Assembly: GCA_900320585.1 (NCBI GenBank)
Contig: ONSV01000006.1
Span: 1-46,719, forward strand
From: an uncultured Prevotellaceae bacterium
GTDB lineage: Bacteria; Bacteroidota; Bacteroidia; Bacteroidales; Bacteroidaceae
Length of the DNA: 46,719 nt
Direction of reading: 5' to 3'
Part shown: positions 1-8,426 of the stretch, in pieces
Layout: the number at the start of each line of letters is the position of its first letter
How positions within the stretch are numbered: the first letter of the stretch is position 1
Notes under the pieces: generated by a model
The model's database searches: none
Told to the model about the DNA's origin: nothing
Seen by the model: only the letters and a program-made list of their open reading frames with translations
Translations under genes and position numbers: made by a program

Positions 1-108
1 TCTGAGACGGAATGGTGCAGGGTGAGCCATACCACCGACTTCAATGGTATGGGTCATGTGGAATGCTGCCAGTGTTTGAGTCAATTTTTAAAAGAAAAAC
101 AGATATGA
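1..108 (+). CDS. Possible C-terminal end of an upstream gene (partial)
   Basis: The first frame of the window is open from base 1 to a TGA at 106-108 and would encode the last 35 residues of an upstream protein (it contains VSHTTDFNGMGHVECC). The TGA overlaps the ATG of the next gene as ATGA, a layout typical of translationally coupled genes. A 35-codon open stretch can occur by chance and I do not recognise the sequence, so this is only a weak call. Confidence 0.25.
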   Translation, partial: SETEWCRVSHTTDFNGMGHVECCQCLSQFLKEKQI

Positions 109-2087
109 AAAAGACATTTTTGTTGATTACAATCGTAATGTTGGCTTTTGCACAAGCCATGGGTCAGGCCAACGGAGCCCAATGCACCATAGCCTCGCCC
201 GACGGCAAGTTGGTTGTAGAGGTGACGGCCGAAGGTGGCCATGCCCGCTACCAAGTGGCCTATGACGGAAAACTGATGGTACTGCCATCGGCCCTCGGCC
301 TGAAAGCCGACATCGGCGACTTTACTACGGGGCTCTCCATCACCGGCAGCCGGCACGACAAGGTAGAGAAGACCTATACCATGCAGCAGGCCAAGGTATC
401 CAGTATCCACTATGTGGCCAACAGCATGGACGTGGACTTCGTGAATGCCGCCGGACAGCGCATGACGGCCACTTTCCTCGTGTCGGACAATGACATCGCC
501 TTCCGCTATACCATTCCCCGCCAGAAGAACGACAATCCCAAGTGTGCCCTCATCTATAGCGAGGTCACTGCTTTCCGCTTCGCCGACGCCACCACCACTT
601 TCCTCTGTCCGCAGATAGGGCCGAAGACAGGATGGGAGCGCACCAAGCCCTCGTACGAGGAGGAATACGAGGCCGACGCGCCCATGGCATCGAAGTCGAA
701 GTTCGGCCTGGGCTATACGTTCCCCTGCCTCTTCCGTCTTGGCGATGATGGCTGGGCACTCGTGGGCGAGACCGGTGTGACGAGCGCCTACTGCGGCACA
801 CGCCTGAGCGACTACGATGCCGCGAAGGGCTATACCATCGCCTTCCCTGAGAAAGGTGAATTCAACGGTGTAGGCAGCGAGTTTGCAGGCATACCCCTTC
901 CCGGCAGCACGCCCTGGCGCACCATCACCCTGGGCACCACGCTGAAACCCATTGTCGAGACCACGGTGATGTACGACGTGGTAGACCCCATCTACGAGGC
1001 CACCCAGCCCTTCCAGTCAGGGCGCTACACCTGGAGCTGGCTCATCTGGCAAGACGAGTCGATCAATTACGACGACCAGGTGAAGTTCATCGACCTGGCC
1101 TCGGCCATGGGGTTCGAGTACTGCCTCGTCGACAACTGGTGGGACAAGAACATCGGGCGCGAGCGGATGGCCGAACTCTCGCGATATGCCCAGCAGCGGG
1201 GCGTGAGGCTCATGCTGTGGTACAACTCCAACGGATTCTGGAACGACGCGCCGCAGACACCACGCGACTGCATGTCGACCTCCTATGCCCGTGATCGCGA
1301 GATGCGATGGCTCAAGAGCATCGGTGTGGCTGGCATCAAGGTCGACTTCTTCGGCAGCGACAAGCAGGAGACGATGCGCCTCTACGAGGACATCCTCAGC
1401 GATGCCAACCGATATGGTCTGCAGGTGGTGTTCCACGGCTGTACCATGCCCCGTGGATGGGAGCGCATGTATCCCAATTTCGTGGCGAGCGAGGCCGCCC
1501 TGGCATCCGAGAACCTCATGTTCTCGCAGCACCATTGCGACAAGGAGGGATTCGAACTCACCATGCACCCCTTCTCGCGCAATGCCATGGGCGCCTTCGA
1601 CTGGGGAGGCATCATCATGAACCGGCGCATGAGCCCTGACAACAAGAGCCGCAACTACCGTCGCTCGTCCGACACGTTCGAGATGGCCACAGGCATCGTG
1701 CTGCAGACCGCCGTCAACTGCGTGGCCATGCAGCCCAACAACCTCAACGAACTGCCACAGTTTGAGCTCGACTTCCTGCGCGCCCTGCCCACCACCTGGG
1801 ACGAGACGCGCTTCGTCGATGGCTATCCCACACGCTATGCCATCCTGGCCCGCCGCCATGGCACCGACTGGTATGTGGCGGGCATCAACGGCACCGACCA
1901 GCCCATCACCCTCACCCTCGACCTGCCGATGTTTGCCGCACAGACCGTGCGCTACTACACCGACCGTCCGGCCTCGAAGGCCGAGAACGCCATCGCCGAG
2001 GCTGAGCTCCGCCAGCTGAAGGTCGACAAGAAGGGACGTGCCAAGGTCACGCTGCAGCCCATGGGAGGCATCATCCTGGTAAAATAA
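105..2087 (+). CDS. GH97 family glycoside hydrolase, retaining alpha-galactosidase type
   Basis: Predicted exported glycoside hydrolase of family 97, 660 aa. The start at 105 is chosen because it begins a clear signal peptide (MKKTFLLITIVMLAFAQAMG); an upstream in-frame start at 12 would put 31 unrelated residues before it. An N-terminal beta-sandwich region (about 25-290) precedes a TIM barrel with the family-like stretches WLIWQDESIN and GIKVDFFGSDKQ, then a C-terminal beta domain. GH97 contains inverting enzymes (SusB-type, glutamate base) and retaining enzymes (aspartate nucleophile). This protein has Asp414 in KVDFF and Glu469 in ASENLM, matching in type and spacing the nucleophile and acid/base of the characterised Bacteroides retaining alpha-galactosidase, so alpha-galactosidase is more likely than alpha-glucosidase. 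It probably acts in the periplasm on plant or host galactosides. It leads a four-gene run on this strand; the next gene starts 7 bases later. Confidence 0.9.
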   Translation: MKKTFLLITIVMLAFAQAMGQANGAQCTIASPDGKLVVEVTAEGGHARYQVAYDGKLMVLPSALGLKADIGDFTTGLSITGSRHDKVEKTYTMQQAKVSSIHYVANSMDVDFVNAAGQRMTATFLVSDNDIAFRYTIPRQKNDNPKCALIYSEVTAFRFADATTTFLCPQIGPKTGWERTKPSYEEEYEADAPMASKSKFGLGYTFPCLFRLGDDGWALVGETGVTSAYCGTRLSDYDAAKGYTIAFPEKGEFNGVGSEFAGIPLPGSTPWRTITLGTTLKPIVETTVMYDVVDPIYEATQPFQSGRYTWSWLIWQDESINYDDQVKFIDLASAMGFEYCLVDNWWDKNIGRERMAELSRYAQQRGVRLMLWYNSNGFWNDAPQTPRDCMSTSYARDREMRWLKSIGVAGIKVDFFGSDKQETMRLYEDILSDANRYGLQVVFHGCTMPRGWERMYPNFVASEAALASENLMFSQHHCDKEGFELTMHPFSRNAMGAFDWGGIIMNRRMSPDNKSRNYRRSSDTFEMATGIVLQTAVNCVAMQPNNLNELPQFELDFLRALPTTWDETRFVDGYPTRYAILARRHGTDWYVAGINGTDQPITLTLDLPMFAAQTVRYYTDRPASKAENAIAEAELRQLKVDKKGRAKVTLQPMGGIILVK

Positions 2088-2094
2088 TCGGCAC

Positions 2095-3075
2095 ATGAAC
2101 GTAGGTAAACAAGAGGCACGACTGCTGAGATTCCTCAAGGAATGGACATTGCCTGTGGCGATGCTCACCGGGACACTCATCTACCTGGTGTTCGCCTTCA
2201 CGCCCCAGCTCGACGAGGCGGGAGAGTTCTTCGAGCCCATCATCGATGCCATCTTCCCCATGTTCATGTTCCTCATCCTCTTCGTCACCTTCTGCAAGGT
2301 CGACTTCCACAAGCTCCGGCCCGTGGGGTGGCATCTCTGGGTGGGCGTGTTCCAGGTGGCCTTCGTCGTGATGGTGGTGAGCGCCGTGCTCATCTTCCAC
2401 ATCAAGGGCGACAACCTCATCCTGCTCGAGGCGTTGCTCACTTGCATCATCGGACCCTGCGCGGCCGCCGCTGCCGTGGTGACGGCCAAGTTGGGCGGGA
2501 ACCTGGAGGAGATGACCTCCTATACGTTCCTCTCCAATTTCCTCACCGCCCTCCTCGTGCCGGTGTGCTTCCCACTCATCGACCCCTCCGTCGACATGGG
2601 ATTCTGGGTGGCGTTCTTCATCATCCTCTACAAGGTGTGCCTCGTGCTCCTCGTGCCCATGGTGCTGGCCTATATCGTGAAGCATTTCATGCACCGCCTG
2701 CACCAGCGCATCATCAGCATCAAGGACCTGTCGTTCTACCTCTGGGGATGCTCGCTCACCATCGTCACGGGCACCACGGTGAAGAACATCGTGCATGCCG
2801 AGTCGTCGGTGGCATTCATCGTGGTCATCGCCCTCTCCGGACTCATGGTCTGCCTCCTCCAGTTCGCCGTCGGAAGATATGTGGGACATTTCTTCCACCG
2901 CACCCAGGAGGCCGGCCAGGCTCTCGGACAGAAGAATACGGCATTCGCCATCTGGATAGCCTATACCTACCTCAACCCCCTCTCATCGGTGGGACCAGGA
3001 TGCTACATCCTCTGGCAGAACATCATCAACAGCATCGAGCTGTGGGAGTATGAGCGGCATGGCCACCACGAATAA
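2095..3075 (+). CDS. BASS-like (bile acid:sodium symporter family) membrane transporter
   Basis: Integral membrane protein of 326 aa with about nine hydrophobic segments (e.g. LPVAMLTGTLIYLVFAF near 20 and FPMFMFLILFVTF near 55). The length, helix count, the Gly/Pro/Ala-rich central stretch (CIIGPCAAAAAVVTAKLGG, about 120-140) and the C-terminal GQKNTAFAIWIAYTYLNP motif resemble BASS-type secondary transporters, which move organic anions with sodium. The substrate cannot be told. The gene begins 7 bases after the GH97 stop, so the two are probably co-transcribed, but a sugar substrate would be unusual for this family. Family assignment is from overall pattern, not from a decisive motif; another 8-10 helix carrier family (e.g. 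AEC) is possible. Confidence 0.6.
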   Translation: MNVGKQEARLLRFLKEWTLPVAMLTGTLIYLVFAFTPQLDEAGEFFEPIIDAIFPMFMFLILFVTFCKVDFHKLRPVGWHLWVGVFQVAFVVMVVSAVLIFHIKGDNLILLEALLTCIIGPCAAAAAVVTAKLGGNLEEMTSYTFLSNFLTALLVPVCFPLIDPSVDMGFWVAFFIILYKVCLVLLVPMVLAYIVKHFMHRLHQRIISIKDLSFYLWGCSLTIVTGTTVKNIVHAESSVAFIVVIALSGLMVCLLQFAVGRYVGHFFHRTQEAGQALGQKNTAFAIWIAYTYLNPLSSVGPGCYILWQNIINSIELWEYERHGHHE

Positions 3076-3120
3076 CAACAACCATGGCCACTCCTCGTGG
3101 CCTCATCAAAAACAATTCAC

Positions 3121-3882
3121 ATGAGAAAGAAGATTCTTTTATTCCTGTCTGTTTTCAGCATCTCGCTCGCCGCATGGGCGCAGTCGGTCGACAGCCTCGA
3201 CTTCGTGGTCGACAAGGTGCTGGCAGGCGAACCCGTAGACAACATCGAGACAACGGTCGAAAGCGATACCCTCCGCCATCGCATCCTGATTATCGGCGAC
3301 TCCACCCTTGACGGCGTGTCGCGCCGCTTTGCCGACTATGCGAACCAAAACGGATACACCATCTTCTCCTCGGTGTGGTATGGCGCCACGGTGAAGTGCT
3401 GGGCCTACACCACCGAGTTGCCCCGCCTCATCCAGAAAGTGAATCCCACCTTCGTCATCATCTCGCTGGGAACCAATGACCTGGGCTATCACGACATTGC
3501 CTCGCGGAGTGAGGCCGTGAGAGAGATCATCCGCGAGATAGGCGACATCCCCTTCATCTGGATTGGTCCCATCTCACTGAAGGCCGTTGCCAAGGACCCC
3601 GGCATCGTGAACATGATTCGCGAGAATGTGGGAGCCGATAGGTTCTACGACAGCTACCACCTAAAGCTCCAGCGTCTCGGCGATGGCATCCATCCCACTT
3701 TCGAGGCCAGCGCCCACTGGATAGACGGTGTGGCCCGGTGGATGAGCGGTCCGGAGGCTCGTCACCCCATCGCCATGGAGGCTCCCAGGAGCAAGGTGCA
3801 GCAGTTCAAGCACAATGAGCGCCACCAGACCAAATACAAGGGTACCAACAAGACCACGGGGAAGACCAACACCCTGCGATAG
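3121..3882 (+). CDS. Secreted SGNH/GDSL-family hydrolase
   Basis: Exported esterase-type enzyme of 253 aa. The start at 3121 begins a signal peptide (MRKKILLFLSVFSISLAAWA); an upstream in-frame ATG at 3097 only adds eight polar residues. The SGNH blocks are visible in order: block I IIGDSTLDG with the nucleophile Ser61, a glycine region, block III LGTNDLGYHD with the oxyanion Asn, and block V DGIHPTFEAS with the Asp-x-x-His pair. Such enzymes remove acyl or acetyl groups from sugars, peptidoglycan or lipids; an acetyl-carbohydrate substrate fits the GH97 neighbour but is inference. The last 30 residues are basic and Thr/Lys-rich and lie outside the catalytic fold. It starts 45 bases after the transporter. 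Confidence 0.85.
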   Translation: MRKKILLFLSVFSISLAAWAQSVDSLDFVVDKVLAGEPVDNIETTVESDTLRHRILIIGDSTLDGVSRRFADYANQNGYTIFSSVWYGATVKCWAYTTELPRLIQKVNPTFVIISLGTNDLGYHDIASRSEAVREIIREIGDIPFIWIGPISLKAVAKDPGIVNMIRENVGADRFYDSYHLKLQRLGDGIHPTFEASAHWIDGVARWMSGPEARHPIAMEAPRSKVQQFKHNERHQTKYKGTNKTTGKTNTLR

Positions 3883-3952
3883 CATGAGGAAGGCAGAACG
3901 GCATCTGCCGCCGTTCGGCCTCCCTTGAAAACCTTTCAATCAATCCTTAATA

Positions 3953-5194
3953 ATGATGGAAAACAAGCCAACAGCCAAGAAGGGCAGGAAACACCTGAAA
4001 CCTTCCATTGCCCTCGAGAAACAACTGAGCAAGCAGATCTACAACGCCCTCCAAGGGGCGGTGGTGGAGGCCGTGCTCAAGAAAATCAAGACCTCGGGCA
4101 CCGATACCTACTGGCGCAGCAGCATGGAGGGACACAGCCTGAAAGTGCAGCAAGACCTGTTGCCCGATTTCTACAAGCTATGCCATGATGTGAAAGCCAA
4201 GCTGCACTTCGACGAGCCCGTCGACTTCTATATCACCGGCGACTCGTCGGTGAACGCCTTCTCGGTGGCAGCGGAAGACGAGGGCGAGCCTAATATCGTG
4301 AATGTCAACTCCGCCCTCTTCGACTTGATGACCGAGGATGAGCTGCGCTTCGTCATCGGGCACGAGCTGGGGCATCTCATCAACAAGGACACGCGGCTCA
4401 CGCGTCTCGTACGTTTCGTGTTTCCCCCCGAGGCGGCAGTGCCCGTCGCGCTGCAATACAAAATCCGTCTGCATGAGCAGTTGGCCGAACTGGTGGCCGA
4501 CCGCTACGGGTATATGGCTACCGACGACCTGGGTGTGTGTGTCACGGCATTCTTCAAGCTCGCTTCCGGTCTCGACCTGGTGAAGATGAACGTGAGCCTC
4601 GACGCGCTGATTGCCGACAACAACCGCCGGCTCAACTACTTCCTCAAGGACAAGGGCATCAGCCGTGCCACCCATCCCGTGAACCCCATCCGTGTGCAGG
4701 CACTCAACCTCTTCTCTACGATGACCACGCAGAAGGAGCTCAACGAGGGGATGGAAGAGCTCATCTCCATCCTGCTCAAGGTGGGCAACAGCGAGCTCGA
4801 CGAGTTCATGGCCCGGTTCATCGTATCGGCAGGAATCCTCGTGGCCAATATCGACAAGGCCCTCAACCTGGAGGAGTACCATGCCATCATCGAGAACCTG
4901 GCCGACCTGAAGATCTTCCCCCGGAAATTCGTCGAGGAGGTGATGGCAGGCGATATCCTCAAGACCTTCAACGATTCGGTGGAGAGCATTCTCAAGGTGA
5001 ATCCCGGCATGCGAGAGGACATGCTCGACTACATGATACTGATTGTGCTGTCGGACAAAGCCATCTCGAACGAGGAACTCAACATGCTCTACGACTTCGG
5101 GCGCAACGTGGGACTGAGCGACATGGAAGTGGCCACGGCCATTGCCGTAGCCATCCAGAAAAGCTATGTCCCCAGTATGGAGGCGATATCGTAA
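3953..5194 (+). CDS. M48-family zinc metallopeptidase with TerB-like C-terminus
   Basis: Predicted cytoplasmic zinc protease of 413 aa. The zinc motif HELGH is at 137-141 in VIGHELGHLINKDTR, and a third ligand is plausible in ELVADRYGYMAT about 45 residues later, the usual M48 (HtpX/Ste24-like) arrangement. There are no obvious transmembrane helices, unlike HtpX. The C-terminal ~120 residues (e.g. LIVLSDKAISNEEL then GLSDMEVATAIAVAI) look like the all-helical TerB-type metal-binding domain often attached to such soluble proteases. Two adjacent ATGs (3953, 3956) are equally good starts. It lies 70 bases after the SGNH gene and ends before a strong bidirectional terminator. Role unknown; protein quality control or stress is the family expectation. 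Confidence 0.8.
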   Translation: MMENKPTAKKGRKHLKPSIALEKQLSKQIYNALQGAVVEAVLKKIKTSGTDTYWRSSMEGHSLKVQQDLLPDFYKLCHDVKAKLHFDEPVDFYITGDSSVNAFSVAAEDEGEPNIVNVNSALFDLMTEDELRFVIGHELGHLINKDTRLTRLVRFVFPPEAAVPVALQYKIRLHEQLAELVADRYGYMATDDLGVCVTAFFKLASGLDLVKMNVSLDALIADNNRRLNYFLKDKGISRATHPVNPIRVQALNLFSTMTTQKELNEGMEELISILLKVGNSELDEFMARFIVSAGILVANIDKALNLEEYHAIIENLADLKIFPRKFVEEVMAGDILKTFNDSVESILKVNPGMREDMLDYMILIVLSDKAISNEELNMLYDFGRNVGLSDMEVATAIAVAIQKSYVPSMEAIS

Positions 5195-5233
5195 AACCAG
5201 TCGAATCTCATCAGGAAAATTATTGTCCCCCCC

Positions 5234-5280
5234 AAAAAAAAGAATGTGTACCGGGCTTCCCCGATACACATTCTTTTTTT
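5234..5280. terminator. Bidirectional intrinsic terminator between convergent genes
   Basis: GAATGTGTA (5242-5250) pairs with TACACATTC (5265-5273) with an inner CGGG/CCCG stem and a CTTC loop. An A run (5234-5241) precedes and a T run (5274-5280) follows, so it can end transcription from the M48 gene (+) and the OPT gene (-). Confidence 0.85.
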
Positions 5281-5294
5281 CTTAATCTCAAATC

Positions 5295-7295
5295 TCAATC
5301 CTCATCCTTCTTCACCTTCGTAGCCCAAACGAAGAAGAGGATGAGCAGGATGTAGGCCACCAGTGAGCACACCTCGGAGAGATGGTTGCTCAGCCATGCC
5401 TCGTCGATGAAGTTGAGGCCGGCGAAGCGCAGGATGGCGCTCACCACACCCATCAGGGCACCTCCGGCGATGAAGCCGCTGGCTATCAACGTGCCCTTCT
5501 CGCCACGGGCCTCGTTTACGGCCTTGTCCTTGCTGCGTGTGGTCACAAACCAGTTGATTGCACCACCTATGAGCAGCGGTGTGTTGAGTTCGATGGGGAT
5601 GAACATGCCCAGGGCGAAGGCCAGGGCGGGAATCTTGCAAACGGTGAGGATGATGGCGATGACGGCACCGATGGCATATAGCAGCCAGGGCGCACCCACA
5701 CCGTTCATCAGGGGGTCGATGACGGCGGCCATGGCGTTGGCCTGGGGAGCTGCCAGGTTGCCGCTGGCGAATCCGTAGGTCTCGTTGAGCAGGATCATCA
5801 CGCCACCCACGGTAGCGGCCGACACCAGCGTGCCGAGGAATTTCCATGTCTCCTGCTTCTTGGGAGTGGTGCCCAGCCAGTAGCCCACCTTCAGGTCGGT
5901 GATGAACGCGCCGGCCATCGAGAGGGCGGTGCACACCACGCCTCCCATGATGAGGGCTGCCACCATGCCGGCAGTGCCCTTCAGACCCACGGCCACCATC
6001 ACCACCGATGCCAGGATGAGCGTCATGAGCGTCATGCCCGACACCGGGTTGCTGCCCACGATGGCGATGGCGTTGGCTGCCACGGTGGTGAAGAGGAAGG
6101 CGATGACCGTCACGAGCAGGATGCCCATCACGGCGAAGAGCAGGTTGCCTTTCATCACGCCAAGCCAGAAGAAGACGAAGGTGACCAGGATGGTGACGAT
6201 GCTGCCGATGGCAATGACCTTGAAGGAGATGTCGCGGCTGGTGCGCTCCACTTCCTCGATGCTGCCACCCTTGCCCTTCATCTCCTTGGCGGCCAGCGAC
6301 ACGGCACTCTTGATGATGCCCCACGAACGGATGATGCCGATGATGCCGGCCATGGCGATGCCGCCGATGCCGATGCTCTTGCCGTAGCTCTTGAAAATCA
6401 TCTCAGGACTCATCTCGCCCACGGGCACGCTGATGGAGGGGTCCCAGGTGTTGAGCACCTGGTCGCCATAGAAGAGGGCGATGCATGGTACGATGAGCCA
6501 CCACACGGCCAGCGAGCCGAGGCAGATGATGAAGGCATATTTCAGTCCCACGATATATCCAAGACCCATCACGGCGGCTCCGGTGTTCACCTTGAACACC
6601 AGTTTGGCCTTGTCGGCCAGTTGCTCGCCTATGCCCAGGATGCGGCTCGTGCAGTTCTCGTTCCACCACCCGAAGGTGGCCACCACGAAGTCGTAGAGAC
6701 CGCCCACCAGTCCGGCCATGAGCAGCGGCTTGGCTTGGTTGCCTCCCTTGGCGCCGCTCACCAGCACCTGCGTGGTGGCGGTGGCTTCGGGGAAGGGATA
6801 CTTGCCGTGCATCTCCTTGACGAAATACTTGCGGAAGGGGATGAGGAACAGGATGCCGATGATGCCACCTAAGAGCGACGAGAGGAACACCTTGTAGAAC
6901 GAGGCGGTCATCTCAGGGTCGTCGGGATATTTGGCCTGGAGGATATAGATGGCTGGCAGGGTGAAGATGGCACCCGCCACCACGGCACCCGAGCAGGCGC
7001 CGATGCTCTGGATGATGACGTTCTCGCCAAGGGCGTTCTTGCGCTTGGCTGCTGTCGAGGCACCCACAGCGATGATGGCGATGGGGATGGCGGCCTCGAA
7101 CACCTGGCCCACCTTCAGTCCGAGATAGGCTGCGGCGGCCGAGAACAGCATGGCCATGATGATGCCCAAGGTCACCGACCAGGCATTCACTTCAGGATAA
7201 GAGCGGTTGGGGTTCATCACGGGCTTGTAGCTCTCGCCCTCCTTCAGTTCCCGGAACGCGTTCTCGGGCAACTGGATGATGTCTTTTTCTTCCAT
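5295..7295 (-). CDS. OPT family oligopeptide transporter
   Basis: Inner membrane transporter of 666 aa with about 14-16 hydrophobic segments, within the usual size range of bacterial OPT proteins. Typical features are the N-terminal sequence MNPNRSYPEVNAWSVTLG leading into the first helix, the AAYLGLKVGQVFEAAIP stretch, and VGSNPVSGMTLMTLI near 420, all characteristic of the oligopeptide/siderophore OPT superfamily. It probably imports small peptides by proton coupling. The gene upstream on the same strand (7309-7635) ends 13 bases before this start, so both are probably one transcript from the promoter at 7641-7672. The reading frame is intact. Confidence 0.9.
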   Translation of the reverse strand: MEEKDIIQLPENAFRELKEGESYKPVMNPNRSYPEVNAWSVTLGIIMAMLFSAAAAYLGLKVGQVFEAAIPIAIIAVGASTAAKRKNALGENVIIQSIGACSGAVVAGAIFTLPAIYILQAKYPDDPEMTASFYKVFLSSLLGGIIGILFLIPFRKYFVKEMHGKYPFPEATATTQVLVSGAKGGNQAKPLLMAGLVGGLYDFVVATFGWWNENCTSRILGIGEQLADKAKLVFKVNTGAAVMGLGYIVGLKYAFIICLGSLAVWWLIVPCIALFYGDQVLNTWDPSISVPVGEMSPEMIFKSYGKSIGIGGIAMAGIIGIIRSWGIIKSAVSLAAKEMKGKGGSIEEVERTSRDISFKVIAIGSIVTILVTFVFFWLGVMKGNLLFAVMGILLVTVIAFLFTTVAANAIAIVGSNPVSGMTLMTLILASVVMVAVGLKGTAGMVAALIMGGVVCTALSMAGAFITDLKVGYWLGTTPKKQETWKFLGTLVSAATVGGVMILLNETYGFASGNLAAPQANAMAAVIDPLMNGVGAPWLLYAIGAVIAIILTVCKIPALAFALGMFIPIELNTPLLIGGAINWFVTTRSKDKAVNEARGEKGTLIASGFIAGGALMGVVSAILRFAGLNFIDEAWLSNHLSEVCSLVAYILLILFFVWATKVKKDED

Positions 7296-7308
7296 TGTAG
7301 TTATAGAG

Positions 7309-7635
7309 TTAATGTTTCTTCCTTAGGTATTTCCACCACGAATACATCTTGCGGTGCTTCAGGTAGTCGAGGTCGTGCTCATGCAGGTAGGCCTCGCGCT
7401 CAAACGAGATGCGGTAGTAGGCCCTGCCGGGGGTGGGGAGCTTCACCATCCACTCCACGAAGTACCAGATGTAGAAAAACACGATGCCCATCTCAAGCAG
7501 TTGTGCCGTGTGGATGCGCTCGTGGTTGATAAGCCGCGGCGTGACGAGGGTGTCGTGGTGGCAGAAGAGCAACCCGCAGAGGTTGATGGCCGTATAGCCG
7601 CGTGAAGGCAGGTATTTGTTGCGGATGATGATCAT
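7309..7635 (-). CDS. Small HExxH-containing putative membrane metalloprotein
   Basis: Protein of 108 aa. I do not recognise a named family, but it has a gluzincin-type motif HERIH at residues 38-42 (in RLINHERIHTAQ), a hydrophobic segment directly after it (IVFFYIWYFVEWMV), and SFEREAYLHE about 35 residues later, where the Glu could be a third zinc ligand. This is the arrangement of a small membrane-associated metallopeptidase, though it is short for an active enzyme. The start at 7635 is chosen because upstream codons of the same frame run through the promoter and the divergent gene. The ATG lies only 5 bases after the TAnnTTTG box, so the mRNA may have almost no leader. It is followed by the OPT transporter. 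Confidence 0.7.
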   Translation of the reverse strand: MIIIRNKYLPSRGYTAINLCGLLFCHHDTLVTPRLINHERIHTAQLLEMGIVFFYIWYFVEWMVKLPTPGRAYYRISFEREAYLHEHDLDYLKHRKMYSWWKYLRKKH

Positions 7636-7640
7636 CAGGG

Positions 7641-7672
7641 CAAAATTACAATAATAATTCGGATTCGCCAAA
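7641..7672 (-). promoter_or_regulatory. Bacteroidota-type promoter for 7635 gene
   Basis: Read on the minus strand: TTTG (7672-7669), exactly 20 bases, then TAATTTTG (7648-7641), matching the primary sigma factor pattern of Bacteroidota. The ATG follows 5 bases later. Confidence 0.8.
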
Positions 7673-7686
7673 TTATCGGCTCTTCG

Positions 7687-7718
7687 TTTGCTGAATGGGT
7701 GTTTTTTTGCTAATTTTG
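7687..7718 (+). promoter_or_regulatory. Bacteroidota-type promoter for 7724 gene
   Basis: TTTG (7687-7690), exactly 20 bases, then TAATTTTG (7711-7718). The ATG of the DUF3298-like gene is 5 bases downstream. It is a mirror image of the divergent promoter at 7641-7672; the -33 elements are only 14 bases apart. Confidence 0.85.
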
Positions 7719-7723
7719 CACAA

Positions 7724-8401
7724 ATGAAACAAGAAGCATGGCGTTTGGCCGCCCGTATGGCGGTGGTTTTTCTCTTGCTGACGATGTGTGTGGGCGGTGC
7801 CGGCGCGCAGTCGTTCCTCACTACGCACACCATGACGTTGAAACAGGCGGAATGGAGTGCCTCGGTGGAGTTTCCCACCGGAGGCAACAAGGCTGTGGTG
7901 GAGCATGTGTTGCGCTGGATAGCCGACGTGCTCGATATAGAATACAAGAAAAACGCGCCTTTCGCCTCGCAGCTGCAGGAGTCGTGCGACAGCTTTGTGG
8001 CCTCACGGCAGACGTTCAAGCGCTCGATAGAGGTGGAGCGGGCTTACGAGGACGAGGGCTGCGTCACCTTCGAGGCCATGATCACCGACAGCGGCACGGA
8101 GAAGTGGCGATGGGCCGACTGTGCCTCGTTCAGCAAGCGCGACGGACACCGTATCAAGCTGAACGAGATATTCAAGTGCGACACCCTCGACATCTGCCGA
8201 CTGATGTGGAAATACCACGGCGACCTGCCCCTCGATGCCGAAAGCCCCGACGACCTGGTGCCTGCGAATGCCGGCTTCGTGGATGGATGGGTGGTGGTCA
8301 TCGGACCCGCCATGAACTACACCGGCGCGCCATTCCGCCTTCGCTACGAGGAGATTCTACCTTATCTGCGCACCTCCGAGAACGGCTATTTCACTTGGTA
8401 G
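7724..8401 (+). CDS. Exported DUF3298-like protein
   Basis: Protein of 225 aa with an N-terminal signal/anchor segment (AARMAVVFLLLTMCVGGAGA). The region from about 60 to the end follows the DUF4163/DUF3298 pattern seen in RsiV-type extracytoplasmic proteins: a mixed alpha/beta half with FEAMITDS, then DGHRIKLNEIFKC, and the ending APFRLRYEEILPYL. DUF3298 domains in other bacteria bind ligands such as lysozyme; here the role is unknown. The ATG at 7724 is chosen because it sits just behind a perfect promoter; an in-frame ATG at 7688 would lie upstream of the -7 box. Single-gene unit, convergent with the next gene. Confidence 0.75.
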   Translation: MKQEAWRLAARMAVVFLLLTMCVGGAGAQSFLTTHTMTLKQAEWSASVEFPTGGNKAVVEHVLRWIADVLDIEYKKNAPFASQLQESCDSFVASRQTFKRSIEVERAYEDEGCVTFEAMITDSGTEKWRWADCASFSKRDGHRIKLNEIFKCDTLDICRLMWKYHGDLPLDAESPDDLVPANAGFVDGWVVVIGPAMNYTGAPFRLRYEEILPYLRTSENGYFTW

Positions 8402-8426
8402 GCAAACAAGTGAGAAGCCTTCCTTC

